A DNA stretch of 64,000 bases from Microbacterium sp. CBA3102 (GTDB lineage Bacteria; Actinomycetota; Actinomycetes; Actinomycetales; Microbacteriaceae). The stretch covers positions 3,822,004 through 3,886,003 of the forward strand of contig NZ_CP042412.1 in the NCBI RefSeq assembly GCF_007954505.1. The letters run 5' to 3'. A model generated the notes under the pieces. It was not told the DNA's origin. It saw only the letters and a program-made list of their open reading frames with translations, and searched no databases. Every line of letters starts with the position of its first letter. Within the stretch, counting starts at the first letter, position 1. Made by a program: the position numbers and the translations under genes. Shown here one piece after another: positions 51,674-60,211 of the stretch.

Positions 51674-53078
51674 CCGGCACCGCCGACTGAACCGCTGGCG
51701 TCTGTCGCGCAAGAACCTGGTTCAGCACGGAACCCCCTTGCGCCCGACGCTTATCAGAGAGCAGGCGAGTGATCTCAGCATGCGAGAAGCCCGCGAACTC
51801 CAACGCCACCTCAGACTCAGACAGCCATGGGAACACGCTCGACAGCTTCACCAACGCGTCGGCAGAGGTCGAAGGTGAAGTGAACGACGGGTTTGCCCAC
51901 GACGTATCGAGGCGAGACAACTCGTCCGACACATCCCGACCATCCCGAAGCCGAACAACCCTCTGCCCGACCCGCTTCAACGAACCACCCATAATCCGGT
52001 TCTGCGTGCGGGCTGTGTTCACGATTCGCCTGTCGTCCGCGTACAGCGCCTCCGCAGACGGCGGATTGTCCGTCACAATGCCAAGGTTCGACACCGGAAC
52101 GCCCGTTGCCCCAGAGAACTGAGTGGCAATCGTCCGATACATGTCCGTCAACGGCTGCATCGTCATCTGCGGGAACTGCCCCACAGTCGGAGTGTCACCG
52201 TCCTCGTCCTTCGAGATCGCAAACCAACGATCAATCGCCGCCTGCCACTTCCCGCGAGAGAACGCATCCTCGGCGACCCCCAGTGCGTACATACGCGGCG
52301 CCGCATAGAAATCAGACGCGAGCTCAGACCGAATAATCGTCAACAGCGCCCGATCAGTGATGTTCATCACCGCACGAGAAATCCGCGACCGACCAAAAGG
52401 GCGACCCAACTGCGGGTCATACATCAGCGGCTCAACCAGAACCTCGTTCAGAGTGTTTGGGCGGGAAACCGCAACCCAAGAACCGGACGGTCGGCGGGTC
52501 AATGACAGAATCACATCAGGGAACCACGCGTCCATCGCTGTCGGCTGGCCATGGTCGTCTGTGTCGGTGATCGTCAGAGCATCACGGACGACGCGGCGAC
52601 GCGTATCCCACCGGGCGACAGACCACAGCGCATCACGCGCCATGATCAGCACTTCAGGCTCGCCGGAAGCGACATCACCCAGCGCGGTCGTGATGAACGA
52701 ACACGAGTGCGTGTACGCCGACGTGATCGCCTGCGGAAGCTCGAGGTCGAACCGGTTCGCGTCAAGAATCCCTGCAAGCTCAAACGGGTCTTGCATCCCA
52801 CCGGGGGAAACGAACCCCTCGAACACGCTCCGCTCGGCCAGTGCAGAGACGGCCTTATCCGGCCACTCCGACACCGCCTCAACGCGCGCAATCGCCTCAG
52901 CCGGGATGTTGCCCGAAGGCTTGATGCGGACGCGCATATCCCGGTATTGAGACCGCAACAGGTTCCGCGGATACTTCGCCTGCCACACAGCGAACAACCC
53001 GCGGATGGCGTCAAGCTGCGCCTCATCAACACCCGCGACGAACGTAGGTGCATTCCACACTCCGACGAAAGCCGTCAT
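51657..53078 (-). CDS. Portal protein
   Basis: 473 aa, SPP1 gp6-like. VRIKPSGNIPAEAIARVEAV, PFGRSRISRAVMNITDRAL, VPVSNLGIVTDNPPSAEALYA and ALEFAGFSHAEITRL. Dodecameric DNA entry ring of the capsid. Overlaps the terminase stop by ATGA. Confidence 0.93.
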   Translation of the reverse strand: MTAFVGVWNAPTFVAGVDEAQLDAIRGLFAVWQAKYPRNLLRSQYRDMRVRIKPSGNIPAEAIARVEAVSEWPDKAVSALAERSVFEGFVSPGGMQDPFELAGILDANRFDLELPQAITSAYTHSCSFITTALGDVASGEPEVLIMARDALWSVARWDTRRRVVRDALTITDTDDHGQPTAMDAWFPDVILSLTRRPSGSWVAVSRPNTLNEVLVEPLMYDPQLGRPFGRSRISRAVMNITDRALLTIIRSELASDFYAAPRMYALGVAEDAFSRGKWQAAIDRWFAISKDEDGDTPTVGQFPQMTMQPLTDMYRTIATQFSGATGVPVSNLGIVTDNPPSAEALYADDRRIVNTARTQNRIMGGSLKRVGQRVVRLRDGRDVSDELSRLDTSWANPSFTSPSTSADALVKLSSVFPWLSESEVALEFAGFSHAEITRLLSDKRRAQGGSVLNQVLARQTPAVQSAVPDDVAG

Positions 53079-54550
53079 ATCAGCACCTGCTTTCGACCCG
53101 GAACACGCTTACTCGTACGCGCGGCCCAATAGGCCGCACAGAAACTCTCCACGGGCGTCTCGTCGCCATCAGGAACGGTGGAGACCCAGCCCCACTGACC
53201 GCTTGAACCGCGCTTCTTCGCATCACATACGGCGACTGACGCATCCAGCAGATCGCCTTCAACGCCGATTGGATGCGTGACTGAGCCAGACTTCAAGGCA
53301 TCCTCAGCCATAGTGTTCGCCTGGAAGTAGTCGGTAGTCGTCATCGTCCGGACCACTTTCTCGGGCACGCCGCGATCGTGAAGCGCCTGTTTCAAGGCGG
53401 AACCAGCCGCGCCGACGATTGCGATCATCGAAGCTTCGCGCCAACGGTCAGAAAGCCAGTCAGCGAGGCTCTCAACACCATCTGACGTATCCCCCGAATG
53501 CGCAGCGATCAGCTCGACATGGATTCCTTCGTCGTGCTTCACGGCACCGGAGACAGACACCCGCTCGCCATCCTGCGAGTACGCAATCGCGAACGATCGG
53601 ACGCCGTCGACGGCCGATGCTCGGGTTACCCGCTCGCCACTCCAGAAGTCGGCGGACCAACGACGAGAACCCTCGGCATCGTCATCCCAGATACCCATCC
53701 CCTCGCGGCGCCAGTCTGCGTGCGTCAACTTCCTCTTTAGCCGAAGAAGCGACTGCTGAGGCGTCCGCTTCGGATAGGACGGGTTCATCTTCCGCCACTG
53801 CGAGCGGTCATCATCCTTAGCGTCCGCGTCAGCGCCGAACTCGATCCACGCACCATCCACCAACGTGCCGGCCAGGGCTTCGCGACGCATCCGCTTGAAG
53901 GTCTCGGAGTTATCTTCTGGCTTGGGTGGCGTCCCGATGTACAACTGTAAGCCGAAGCTCGAGGTGTTCATCGTGGCGAGCATGTTCGACATCGCCTTGT
54001 CTGAGAGGATCTGCGCCTCATCGAAGATCAGGACATCAACACCAGGAATGCCTCGACCAAACCCGCGTTCACGGGCACCAAACAAGATCCTCGAACCATT
54101 GTGGAAGCGGATCTCCTCATCGCCCGAGCCCTTGAACACCTGAGCTACATGCGGAGCGACCTTTGTCCGCTGAGCCATCCCCTGCATTGCAAGGAACGTC
54201 TCGCTCGAGGTCGCGGAATGGTGCGCAGTCCAAATCACCAGCAAGCCCGGCATGTTCACACACAGAGCGAAAACTGTGTACCCGACGAGATGAGTCTTGC
54301 CAACTTGACGCGGAAGGCTCATCCCCACGCCATCGATCATCGCCGCCAGCGTGCCATCCTCGCGTTTGGCAAAGATGACCCTTCCAGCGCCGTCCTGCCA
54401 CGGATCGAACTGGGCACCGAGCTTCTCGATGCACGTCTTCAGGACCGAGGGCCACATCGTGGATGCGATATCAGCCGGCACCGCGAGGTGCTTCGCCTGT
54501 TCAGATAGTCGCGGCGTCCCAGCTCTCATCTTCGACGACGTCGTTGGCAT
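53075..54550 (-). CDS. terL: Terminase large subunit
   Basis: 491 aa. ATPase domain with Walker A-like GMSLPRQVGKTHLVGY, Walker B VDVLIFDEAQILSD and coupling LYIGTPPKPED; C-terminal RNase H-like nuclease (FAIAYSQDGERVSVSGAV, IAIVGAAGSALKQAL). Start ATG 54550 has AAGGAGG 9 nt upstream and overlaps the small subunit gene by 50 bp. Confidence 0.95.
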   Translation of the reverse strand: MPTTSSKMRAGTPRLSEQAKHLAVPADIASTMWPSVLKTCIEKLGAQFDPWQDGAGRVIFAKREDGTLAAMIDGVGMSLPRQVGKTHLVGYTVFALCVNMPGLLVIWTAHHSATSSETFLAMQGMAQRTKVAPHVAQVFKGSGDEEIRFHNGSRILFGARERGFGRGIPGVDVLIFDEAQILSDKAMSNMLATMNTSSFGLQLYIGTPPKPEDNSETFKRMRREALAGTLVDGAWIEFGADADAKDDDRSQWRKMNPSYPKRTPQQSLLRLKRKLTHADWRREGMGIWDDDAEGSRRWSADFWSGERVTRASAVDGVRSFAIAYSQDGERVSVSGAVKHDEGIHVELIAAHSGDTSDGVESLADWLSDRWREASMIAIVGAAGSALKQALHDRGVPEKVVRTMTTTDYFQANTMAEDALKSGSVTHPIGVEGDLLDASVAVCDAKKRGSSGQWGWVSTVPDGDETPVESFCAAYWAARTSKRVPGRKQVLI

Positions 54551-54800
54551 CAGCGCCGTCCTCCTTCGCCCGAAGATCCAGCGCCTCGATCTCTTTCGAG
54601 ATGTCCTGAAGGCGTCGGGTCAGCGCCGCAAGATCACGCGGCGGGCAATCCGGGTTCGTCACCGTAAGGGCGATTCGCTCACGCATTGAAACAAGAAGCG
54701 ATCGGTGGTCACCGCTCGCCGCGGCCTGCGCGACAGTGAGCTTCGCTGGCGGCGTCTCATCTTCCCCAACCGCTCGGAGGTTCTTGCGCGCAGAAGGCAT
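54501..54800 (-). CDS. terS: Terminase small subunit
   Basis: 99 aa. Short helical protein: LTVAQAAASGDHRSLLVSM, RERIALTVTNPDCPPRDLA, ALTRRLQDISKEIEALD. The pattern and position are typical of actinophage small terminases. Confidence 0.82.
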   Translation of the reverse strand: MPSARKNLRAVGEDETPPAKLTVAQAAASGDHRSLLVSMRERIALTVTNPDCPPRDLAALTRRLQDISKEIEALDLRAKEDGADANDVVEDESWDAATI

Positions 54801-54812
54801 CGCAACCTCCGA

Positions 54813-55310
54813 TCAGATCAGGACAGAATCACCCGTCACCCGAATGAACCGCTCCCGCGTGTAACGCTCCACATTGCCGCGCTTCCAACCGCGCTCCTCG
54901 GGAGCCTCAATGAATACATGAAATCCATTACCCGACATCGAACGCTCGATAAACACGACCGGCTCGACCACGCCAGCCACAAAGTCCCGCAAGTCCGCGT
55001 CGGACACGTGATCAAGGTCATAGCAACCAAGCCCGCCACCGAGCATCACGCCCATGCCGTCGCCCGCGCTTGAACGTCGAACCGCATCGAAGGAGGCCCA
55101 CGTAGACGGGTCGGTAGACGACGCGGCGCGACCGTCGCAGCGAATCGGACGCTTACCGTCAGCGCGGACCCAGCATGGGATGCTCGTCATCCGTGATGGG
55201 AGACGCTTCGTGGACCGATGCCAGTAGACCCGGCATTTCGGAGAGCAGAACCGCGCGCCAGCGCGAGAGAGGTTGTTATTCGCCCCACACTGCTCACACC
55301 TCTGATCCAT
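54813..55310 (-). CDS. Zn-ribbon plus prim-pol-like small protein
   Basis: 165 aa. N-terminal four-Cys ribbon (CEQCGANNNLS, FCSPKCRVYWHR). The remainder resembles the N-terminal part of bifunctional primase-polymerases: STDPSTWASFDAV, GVMLGGGLGCYDLDHVSD (Asp-x-Asp), IERSMSGNGFHVFIEAPE and RFIRVTGD. No helicase domain follows. A priming function is inferred only from these motifs. Confidence 0.72.
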   Translation of the reverse strand: MDQRCEQCGANNNLSRAGARFCSPKCRVYWHRSTKRLPSRMTSIPCWVRADGKRPIRCDGRAASSTDPSTWASFDAVRRSSAGDGMGVMLGGGLGCYDLDHVSDADLRDFVAGVVEPVVFIERSMSGNGFHVFIEAPEERGWKRGNVERYTRERFIRVTGDSVLI

Positions 55311-55592
55311 GTCTCTAGTCTAGCGCACCTGTTACGGATAATCCGCGTGTTTTCAGGGATTCTTCCGTAGCCCGCCAGGGCGCCTACCAGCATCTCCCCT
55401 GCGCCGAAATGATCCCCAAACGCTTACCGACACAACGGATCGGCACGCAGGCGCGCTCCTAGCGCTCCCCAGGGCCACACCAGCATCGGCGCTGGGGTTG
55501 TGGAAAAACGTGGTAGATAGATCGGCCCTATACCTTCGGGGTGGCCTCGGACGGGAGGGGGAGGGGTGGTGCCCCGTGCCGTTTTGGTCCGC
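55311..55592. other. Non-coding 282-bp gap, cos-site candidate
   Basis: No plausible gene on either strand. It lies between the HNH gene and the terminase side genes, where cos phages carry their packaging site. It holds a G-rich stretch (GGACGGGAGGGGGAGGGG near 55550) and CGCTGGGG/CCCCAG inverted segments around 55465-55497. The actual cut site cannot be identified from sequence alone. Confidence 0.4.
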
Positions 55593-55958
55593 CTACCACT
55601 TGATGAGGTTCGTGGTCACCTTGGGTGCCTGTTGTTGCGCGTTCTTTGCGTGGAACTCTGCGATGGTGAGCGTTCCTTTGCGTCTGTTGCAGGCTCTGTG
55701 CATGAGGTGGGTGTTGTTCCGATCGTAGGGTGACCCTCCTCTTGCGCGGGGTAGGTCTTCGTCGACCTCTCCCCGGTTGTCGTCCGGTATGCATCCGGCG
55801 CAGTTGCCTTTGCAGCGTGGCCCGTGGGCACCTGGCCGCATGCTGAGGGTCTTGTCGACGTGCCCCCCGCAAAGCGCACACCGGGTCTCTTCCGCGAGCA
55901 CCCGTGCCCGCAGTTCACGCCTCCGGTGCCCGTTGGCGTTGGCTGACTGGGTGGGCAT
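55593..55958 (-). CDS. HNH endonuclease
   Basis: 121 aa from ATG 55958. Zn knuckles CALCGGHVD and CKGNCAGC, HNH core EVDEDLPRARGGSPYDRNN then THLMHRACNRRKG. HNH proteins next to terminases cooperate in cos cleavage in several phages. Confidence 0.9.
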   Translation of the reverse strand: MPTQSANANGHRRRELRARVLAEETRCALCGGHVDKTLSMRPGAHGPRCKGNCAGCIPDDNRGEVDEDLPRARGGSPYDRNNTHLMHRACNRRKGTLTIAEFHAKNAQQQAPKVTTNLIKW

Positions 55959-55974
55959 GTCCCTCACCTCGCGC

Positions 55975-56133
55975 TCAGTCGTCTTCCCAGTTGCGCATGG
56001 GGCGCATGACTCGGGGGCTGACGTGGTTCTTGCGGGCGGCGACGTTCTCGGCTTCGCATTCCATCTCGCACGCCATCATGGCGGCGTAGGTGTGACGGTC
56101 AATTCCGCAGAGCTCGCAGACGTAGGCGCTCAT
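55975..56133 (-). CDS. Small Cys-rich phage protein (52 aa)
   Basis: MSAYVCELCGIDRHTYAAMM then ACEMECEAENVAARKN: two CxxC-like knuckles (CELC, CEMEC), likely Zn-binding. The ATG shares one base with the preceding stop (TGATG). Confidence 0.7.
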   Translation of the reverse strand: MSAYVCELCGIDRHTYAAMMACEMECEAENVAARKNHVSPRVMRPMRNWEDD

Positions 56134-56291
56134 CAGTCCGCCCATGCGTCGATGCGTGCGGCGAGTGCGGCGAGGTTGTTCTCGACGTTGATGATGTAGT
56201 CGATGAGCTGGGGCTTGGTCATGGCCGCGAGTTCACGGCGACGCTGCAGGTCGGTGCGCACGGCGTTGTGCACGTCCTTGATGTCGCTCAC
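56133..56291 (-). CDS. Small helical phage protein (52 aa)
   Basis: GTG 56291. SDIKDVHNAVRTDLQRRREL, then KPQLIDYIINVENNLAALA: amphipathic helices, coiled-coil character. Overlaps both neighbours. Function unknown. Confidence 0.65.
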   Translation of the reverse strand: MSDIKDVHNAVRTDLQRRRELAAMTKPQLIDYIINVENNLAALAARIDAWAD

Positions 56292-56452
56292 GGTTGCAGC
56301 ACTCCTTTGATCCAGGTCCGGGCCTTGGGTACGAGGTCGGTGGGGTCTTCGGGTTCGATGCGGGTGAACATCCAGCCGATCCAGGGCCAGCCGAGGATGT
56401 GCCAGAGGATCATGAGGGTGACGCCGGCGATGAACGCGATGAGGATTCTCAT
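56288..56452 (-). CDS. Small phage membrane protein (54 aa)
   Basis: Begins MRILIAFIAGVTLMILWHIL with GWPWIGWMF, giving one or two short spans, and ends in a charged tail (PKARTWIKGVLQP). Overlaps the next gene by 4 bp (GTGA). Confidence 0.65.
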   Translation of the reverse strand: MRILIAFIAGVTLMILWHILGWPWIGWMFTRIEPEDPTDLVPKARTWIKGVLQP

Positions 56453-56457
56453 GGCTT

Positions 56458-56658
56458 TCATTCGCTGAGCGTGTATCGCAAGTCGATTAGCGTGTCAGCC
56501 TGTCGCGCGAGCTCGATGAAGTACCGAGTTCCATGCGATCCGCAGTACGCGAGCGTGCTCCCGGAGGGCATCTTGGCGAAGACGTAAGCCTTTACGTGCG
56601 CCTCAGCGGGGCACGCATCGCATTCGTCTCGATCGACAGTGACAGCATCCACGATCAC
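56458..56658 (-). CDS. DUF7455-like small Zn-ribbon protein
   Basis: 66 aa. VDRDECDACPAEAHVKAYV .. TLAYCGSHGTRYF: CxxC and CxxH pairs as in actinobacterial DUF7455 proteins. Probably nucleic-acid or RNA-polymerase related, unproven. Confidence 0.7.
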   Translation of the reverse strand: MIVDAVTVDRDECDACPAEAHVKAYVFAKMPSGSTLAYCGSHGTRYFIELARQADTLIDLRYTLSE

Positions 56659-56742
56659 TCTCCCTTGGTAGTGGGGGGTGGAGTCGAAGGAAAGGAAAAC
56701 CTGCGGCGTAGTCCGTGGACCAGTGGGGGCAGGTGTCTTGTG

Positions 56743-56814
56743 CGCCTCCGAGGAGTTTCGAAATCCCGGCCTCCCGCTCGACAGGCGGGCGCTCTTCCTC
56801 TGAGCTACGAAGGC
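56743..56814 (-). tRNA. Prophage tRNA-Asp(GUC)
   Basis: Minus strand: acceptor GCCTTCG/CGGAGGC, D-arm GCTCAGAGGAAGAGC, anticodon stem CCCGC/GCGGG with loop CTGTCGA (anticodon GTC), T-arm GGGAT-TTCGAAA-CTCCT with one mismatch and one G-U pair, discriminator G as expected for Asp. The weakened T-stem is unusual. Confidence 0.85.
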
Positions 56815-57057
56815 ATTGACCGTATGCGTCTCCGGTCTACGAGCACTTTTCCAGTTGGTGGCCCCTTGAACGCGGGCCTGTCGCCGCTTTGCCTAGCGGC
56901 TTCTCACCGAGCTGGCCGGGTTGATGGTCACCGACGTGCCGGGAGCACAAGAAAACCCCCGACGAGAGGCGTCAGGGGCTGATTTTTCACACAGTGGTGG
57001 AAGGCATCTCCAATCGTACAGGATGAAACTACATGCGTGTAGTCCGATTCTGGCGTG
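56815..57057. terminator. Non-coding gap with a bidirectional terminator at 56956-56985
   Basis: CCCC-GACG / CGTC-A-GGGG hairpin (about 56957-56978) flanked by GAAAA on the left and TGATTTTT on the right, so U-runs follow on both strands. It ends the early operon. A second hairpin GCCGCT-TTGCCT-AGCGGC lies at 56892-56909. No gene seen otherwise. Confidence 0.75.
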
Positions 57058-57681
57058 TCATGCCGTGTCCCTCTCGTTGAGTTCGTCCCGCAGCTCTTCC
57101 ATCGCGTCTCCTCCAACCCAGACAGCATCGCACGCGCGGCACATCACGCGGGAGTTCTTCCACATGTGGTCGCTGTCAGGACGGTAGGCGAGGGCGAGGG
57201 GGTTGGTGATCCTCTCCCCCATGTCGTTGACGTAGGATCCTTCCCCGCAGACGGGGCAGGGTGCGGTGATCTCCACAACCTTGGGCGGGTTGACCATTGC
57301 CCTGATCTGTGCCGCCCATGCCCGGAGTTGCCCGAGGTAGAACTCTTCGGGTTCGTCGCGGGTGAGGAAGGCGACATGCCAGGCTCTGAGGTCGGTCACG
57401 GCGTCACGAGTGATCTGGTCCCCGGTCATGCCGGCCATGCGACACCAGTCTCCGATCTGAGAGGTGATGATCGCCGCCTTCTGCAGTGCGTCACTATCGA
57501 GGACGTTGCGGGTTGATGGCAGTCCGCCTGCCCCTGAACCTGAGTTGAGTGACGAGGATACGGCTTCGCGGAGTTGCACGAGTAGCGCGTCTTCGGTCGC
57601 CCATGTGTGTCCGTCGTCGGTCTGCACCTTCACGGGTTTCGGGAGGGTCAGGTCATCCACTGCGTCGTTGAGCTCGGTCAT
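57058..57681 (-). CDS. Phage early protein with C-terminal Zn ribbon
   Basis: 207 aa. ATG 57681 has AAGGAGG 5 nt upstream, better than ATG 57702. Helical N-terminal part (VQLREAVSSSLNSGSG, LQKAAIITSQIGDWCRMAG) and C-terminal four-Cys ribbon CPVCGEGSYV .. VMCRACDAVWVGG. Similar proteins occur in early regions of actinophages; function unknown. Last gene of the early operon. Confidence 0.75.
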   Translation of the reverse strand: MTELNDAVDDLTLPKPVKVQTDDGHTWATEDALLVQLREAVSSSLNSGSGAGGLPSTRNVLDSDALQKAAIITSQIGDWCRMAGMTGDQITRDAVTDLRAWHVAFLTRDEPEEFYLGQLRAWAAQIRAMVNPPKVVEITAPCPVCGEGSYVNDMGERITNPLALAYRPDSDHMWKNSRVMCRACDAVWVGGDAMEELRDELNERDTA

Positions 57682-57839
57682 CGCTTCCTCCTTGGTAGCC
57701 ATGCGGCATAGGGTCCGCGTCCAATCACCAGTCGACGGGTGACGCGTGCGCTGATCGAGTTGCCGTCGCCGTAGCGCATGTCCTCTATGTACCGCTTGTC
57801 GGCGGATCGGATTGCTCGGAGTCGGTTCGAGATCCTCAT
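57678..57839 (-). CDS. Small basic phage protein (53 aa)
   Basis: RISNRLRAIRSADKRYIEDM, then ISARVTRRLVIGRGPYAAWL and PRRKR: very basic, probably nucleic-acid or ribosome binding. GAGAGGA lies before the ATG; overlaps both neighbours by 4 bp. Confidence 0.65.
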   Translation of the reverse strand: MRISNRLRAIRSADKRYIEDMRYGDGNSISARVTRRLVIGRGPYAAWLPRRKR

Positions 57840-58063
57840 TCCTCTCTTCCTTCCTGCTGTACGCCGGACAGCGCACGGGCCATTCGCTCTTCGATGTGGC
57901 AGTCGGGGTGGTCGTAGCCCCACCACTCAGCAGCCCCAGGCATCGACGCCCCGAGGTACACGCGGTAGCGACTAACCTTTCGCAGCCAGATCCAGCCGCA
58001 GCACGTCCGAACGGGGTGCCACGCGAACCAGCCGTGCTTGTGCCCGTAGTTCCAGAGGGCCAT
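57836..58063 (-). CDS. Small Trp/Cys-rich phage protein (75 aa)
   Basis: MALWNYGHKHGWFAWHPVRT, CCGWIWLRKVSRYRVYLG, then YDHPDCHIEERMARALSG. Aromatic-rich with Cys/His that could bind Zn. Coupled to neighbours (TGATG and ATGA). No known family recognised. Confidence 0.62.
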   Translation of the reverse strand: MALWNYGHKHGWFAWHPVRTCCGWIWLRKVSRYRVYLGASMPGAAEWWGYDHPDCHIEERMARALSGVQQEGREE

Positions 58064-58644
58064 CACTTTTCTCCTTCCTGCTGTACTGGGAGCCATGGTC
58101 CAGCGACTCGGCGGCGCACGATGTACTCACCGGTCTCTTCCCATCGCACACCCGTGAAGCTCTCATGTGTCACACGATCAGTTCCGCAAGTGTCGACATC
58201 GTTCGTGGCGGGATCGTATATCCCGTACTCCCAGTCGGGTTCTTCGGTTACGACACCAGCAGCGATCAGGGCATCAGCGGCTTCGAGTGCCGCAGTGATA
58301 CCGATCGTCGTCGACTCATAGCCGGACCCGACCTGAATAGACGAGATCTCGTCAGCGATCCATGTGCGAAGCTTGCTCACCGCTCCTACCTGCCCTTTCT
58401 CGATCGGGGTTTCGGCATCTGCTCGGCTTCCTGGGTGTCGCGTAGTGACACACTCGGCCAGGTCGTCCATGAACCGCATGACGCACTCACACGGGTACGT
58501 CTGACAAGCGCAGTATTCACCGCCTTCACCTCGTAGGAGTGTTGATGCGACCTTCCACACGTCCCGGATGATCTCGCGTGGGTCGGCGGTGCCGTCGTAC
58601 TCTCCTAGTGCATTGATTCGCTCCACCATCGTCTGTTCGCTCAT
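58063..58644 (-). CDS. Phage early protein, unknown function
   Basis: 193 aa from ATG 58644 (MSEQTMVERINALGEYDGT). A Cys cluster YCACQTYPCEC is followed by helices and a C-terminal beta part (TGVRWEETGEYIVRRRVAG). C-terminus ends VQQEGEK, a tail similar to that of the next gene product (VQQEGREE), suggesting an old local duplication. Confidence 0.68.
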   Translation of the reverse strand: MSEQTMVERINALGEYDGTADPREIIRDVWKVASTLLRGEGGEYCACQTYPCECVMRFMDDLAECVTTRHPGSRADAETPIEKGQVGAVSKLRTWIADEISSIQVGSGYESTTIGITAALEAADALIAAGVVTEEPDWEYGIYDPATNDVDTCGTDRVTHESFTGVRWEETGEYIVRRRVAGPWLPVQQEGEK

Positions 58645-59057
58645 CGGTTTACTTCCTCTTCCTGCTCGACTAGGCCGAACCAGCGGTCCAGCGCACGGGC
58701 GATCCGCTTCCGTAGTGCTGGTGCCACGTACTTCGGGCAACGAGGGTTGTGCTCGCAGGTGCAGTCGTATCCGCCGTTCAGGATGCGTGGGCATGCCCCG
58801 CAGCACGTATCGGGGAGCTCGTGGAGCAACACAAGCGGCTCAACCTCGTCGGAGTGACCTGGCGAGGTGTTGCGAATGTAGGACGTGACACGGAGCGCCG
58901 TTTCCGGGTCGCGATAGAGCTGCGCGCCCACAGTGGAATGCCAGTAGACTCCTGCGCCTTCGCGGACGCGTACGGCGTAGTGATAGCGCCAGGGCTCACG
59001 GTCATCCGACTTCCATCGCACGATGTCGATCTCGTCGGGGACTTCGCTGAGCTTCAT
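58641..59057 (-). CDS. Phage early Cys-rich protein
   Basis: 138 aa. EPWRYHYAVRVREGAGVYWH, then a dense Cys cluster CCGACPRILNGGYDCTCEHN with PRCPKY. Coupled by 4-bp overlaps on both sides. Function unknown; Zn binding likely. Confidence 0.66.
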   Translation of the reverse strand: MKLSEVPDEIDIVRWKSDDREPWRYHYAVRVREGAGVYWHSTVGAQLYRDPETALRVTSYIRNTSPGHSDEVEPLVLLHELPDTCCGACPRILNGGYDCTCEHNPRCPKYVAPALRKRIARALDRWFGLVEQEEEVNR

Positions 59058-59275
59058 CGGTTCTGTTCCTCTCGGTTCTCGCGTGGGGTGGCGAGCACGT
59101 CACTGGCATTTCGCGTACACCCACACTTCGGTACTGGGCTCCAGGGGAACCCTGATCCTGTGGCGAAGCACCCACCGTTGCGTGGCGAACGGTCTTCGCC
59201 TGCGTGATCGAGGGCGACGTGCCCGCACGCGCACATGACGTACTCGATCTCATGAAAGAGCGTGGGCTCAGCCAT
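59054..59275 (-). CDS. Small Cys/His-rich phage protein (73 aa)
   Basis: ATG 59275. EYVMCACGHVALDHAGED, then GGCFATGSGFPWSPVPKCGC: a CxCxH..H..C..CxC pattern typical of phage Zn-finger mini-proteins. Overlaps the next upstream gene by 8 bp. Confidence 0.68.
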   Translation of the reverse strand: MAEPTLFHEIEYVMCACGHVALDHAGEDRSPRNGGCFATGSGFPWSPVPKCGCTRNASDVLATPRENREEQNR

Positions 59276-59846
59276 GTCGGTTCTCTCCCTTGGTGACGGA
59301 GGATGCAGCAGACAGAGCGGCACGCATGGCCTCCCCGGCGCGGAGGTGTGCGTTGGCCGACCATGCTCGACAAGCCGCCTGCACCTGCGCGTCGGACGGT
59401 TCGGCCCGTTCGCTCTGAACAATCGACGCGGGAACCGAACCATCGTGCGTCACGGGATCATCGCAGTTGCATGGCGCTGGCCAGTCACCGCACAGCGCGT
59501 CCGGCTCGGTGCTCGGCTCTGGTACCTCGGTACGACGGAAGCCAGTAGCGAACTTCGCTCCCTCGATGAACGCGTTCTGCAACGCCTGACGCATGTACTT
59601 CGCGACCTCAGCGTGCGGGTACCGGCGAATAGCTTCATCCCGCCATGCTTCCCGCTCGTCGTCGGTTGGGGTGTGCGCCTTCTCGAACACGGCCAGAGCG
59701 GCACGAGCGTTGTCTCGATACCAGTCCAGCGTCTCCAGATTCATGGACGTATAGTCGTCGCCCGCACGCCCCTTGTCGATGTCGTCGCCGTGCATCGCTT
59801 TCGCGGCTTCCCAGATCAGTTTCTCCCGGTCGGTGTTGTCGGTCAT
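59268..59846 (-). CDS. Phage early protein, unknown function
   Basis: 192 aa. Helical: REKLIWEAAKAMHGDDIDKG, WYRDNARAALAVFEKAHTPT, EVAKYMRQALQNAFIEGAKF, then a Cys-containing CGDWPAPCNCDDP and AACRAWSANAHLRAGEAMRA. Resembles generic early proteins of actinophages. Confidence 0.66.
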   Translation of the reverse strand: MTDNTDREKLIWEAAKAMHGDDIDKGRAGDDYTSMNLETLDWYRDNARAALAVFEKAHTPTDDEREAWRDEAIRRYPHAEVAKYMRQALQNAFIEGAKFATGFRRTEVPEPSTEPDALCGDWPAPCNCDDPVTHDGSVPASIVQSERAEPSDAQVQAACRAWSANAHLRAGEAMRAALSAASSVTKGENRHG

Positions 59847-60211
59847 GATTTGTCCTCCTGGTCTTCGTGGATACCGAACCGGGTAACCACGGCAAGTTCG
59901 GACGGGGTGAGGTCAGGGGTGATGGGTTCGATGTTGACGCCCTCTTCGTACGAGATGTCGACGGCGACGCTGGCGAGGATCCGGTCCGGGTAGCTGCGGA
60001 TGGAGTCCTCGATGCCAACCGCCTCGACCCACTCGACCGCCCAGCACTGGTGCCCGGTCTCGGTTGCCTCTTCGCTGCTCCAAGACTCAAGCAGCGTGTC
60101 CTTGGGGCGGCTCCGGCACGGTGCGTCTTCGGGTGCGGTGCAGGTGAACCCGCGGTGCAGTTCTCCGCTCTCGATCTTCAGTTCGACGTGGTGGTAGTTC
60201 TGGGTGCTCAT
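59843..60211 (-). CDS. Phage early protein, unknown function
   Basis: 122 aa. NYHHVELKIESGELHRGFTC with two Cys, QCWAVEWVEAVGIEDSI and an acidic C-terminus (GIHEDQEDKS). Similar small proteins pair with RusA genes in actinophages. Coupled to the RusA gene by a 4-bp overlap. Confidence 0.66.
   Translation of the reverse strand: MSTQNYHHVELKIESGELHRGFTCTAPEDAPCRSRPKDTLLESWSSEEATETGHQCWAVEWVEAVGIEDSIRSYPDRILASVAVDISYEEGVNIEPITPDLTPSELAVVTRFGIHEDQEDKS

Noticed and set aside
56830..56935. Second tRNA-like fold beside tRNA-Asp
   Set aside because: An acceptor-like pairing (GGTGACC/GGCCACC) and a hairpin exist, but no proper T-arm or 7-nt anticodon loop can be formed.
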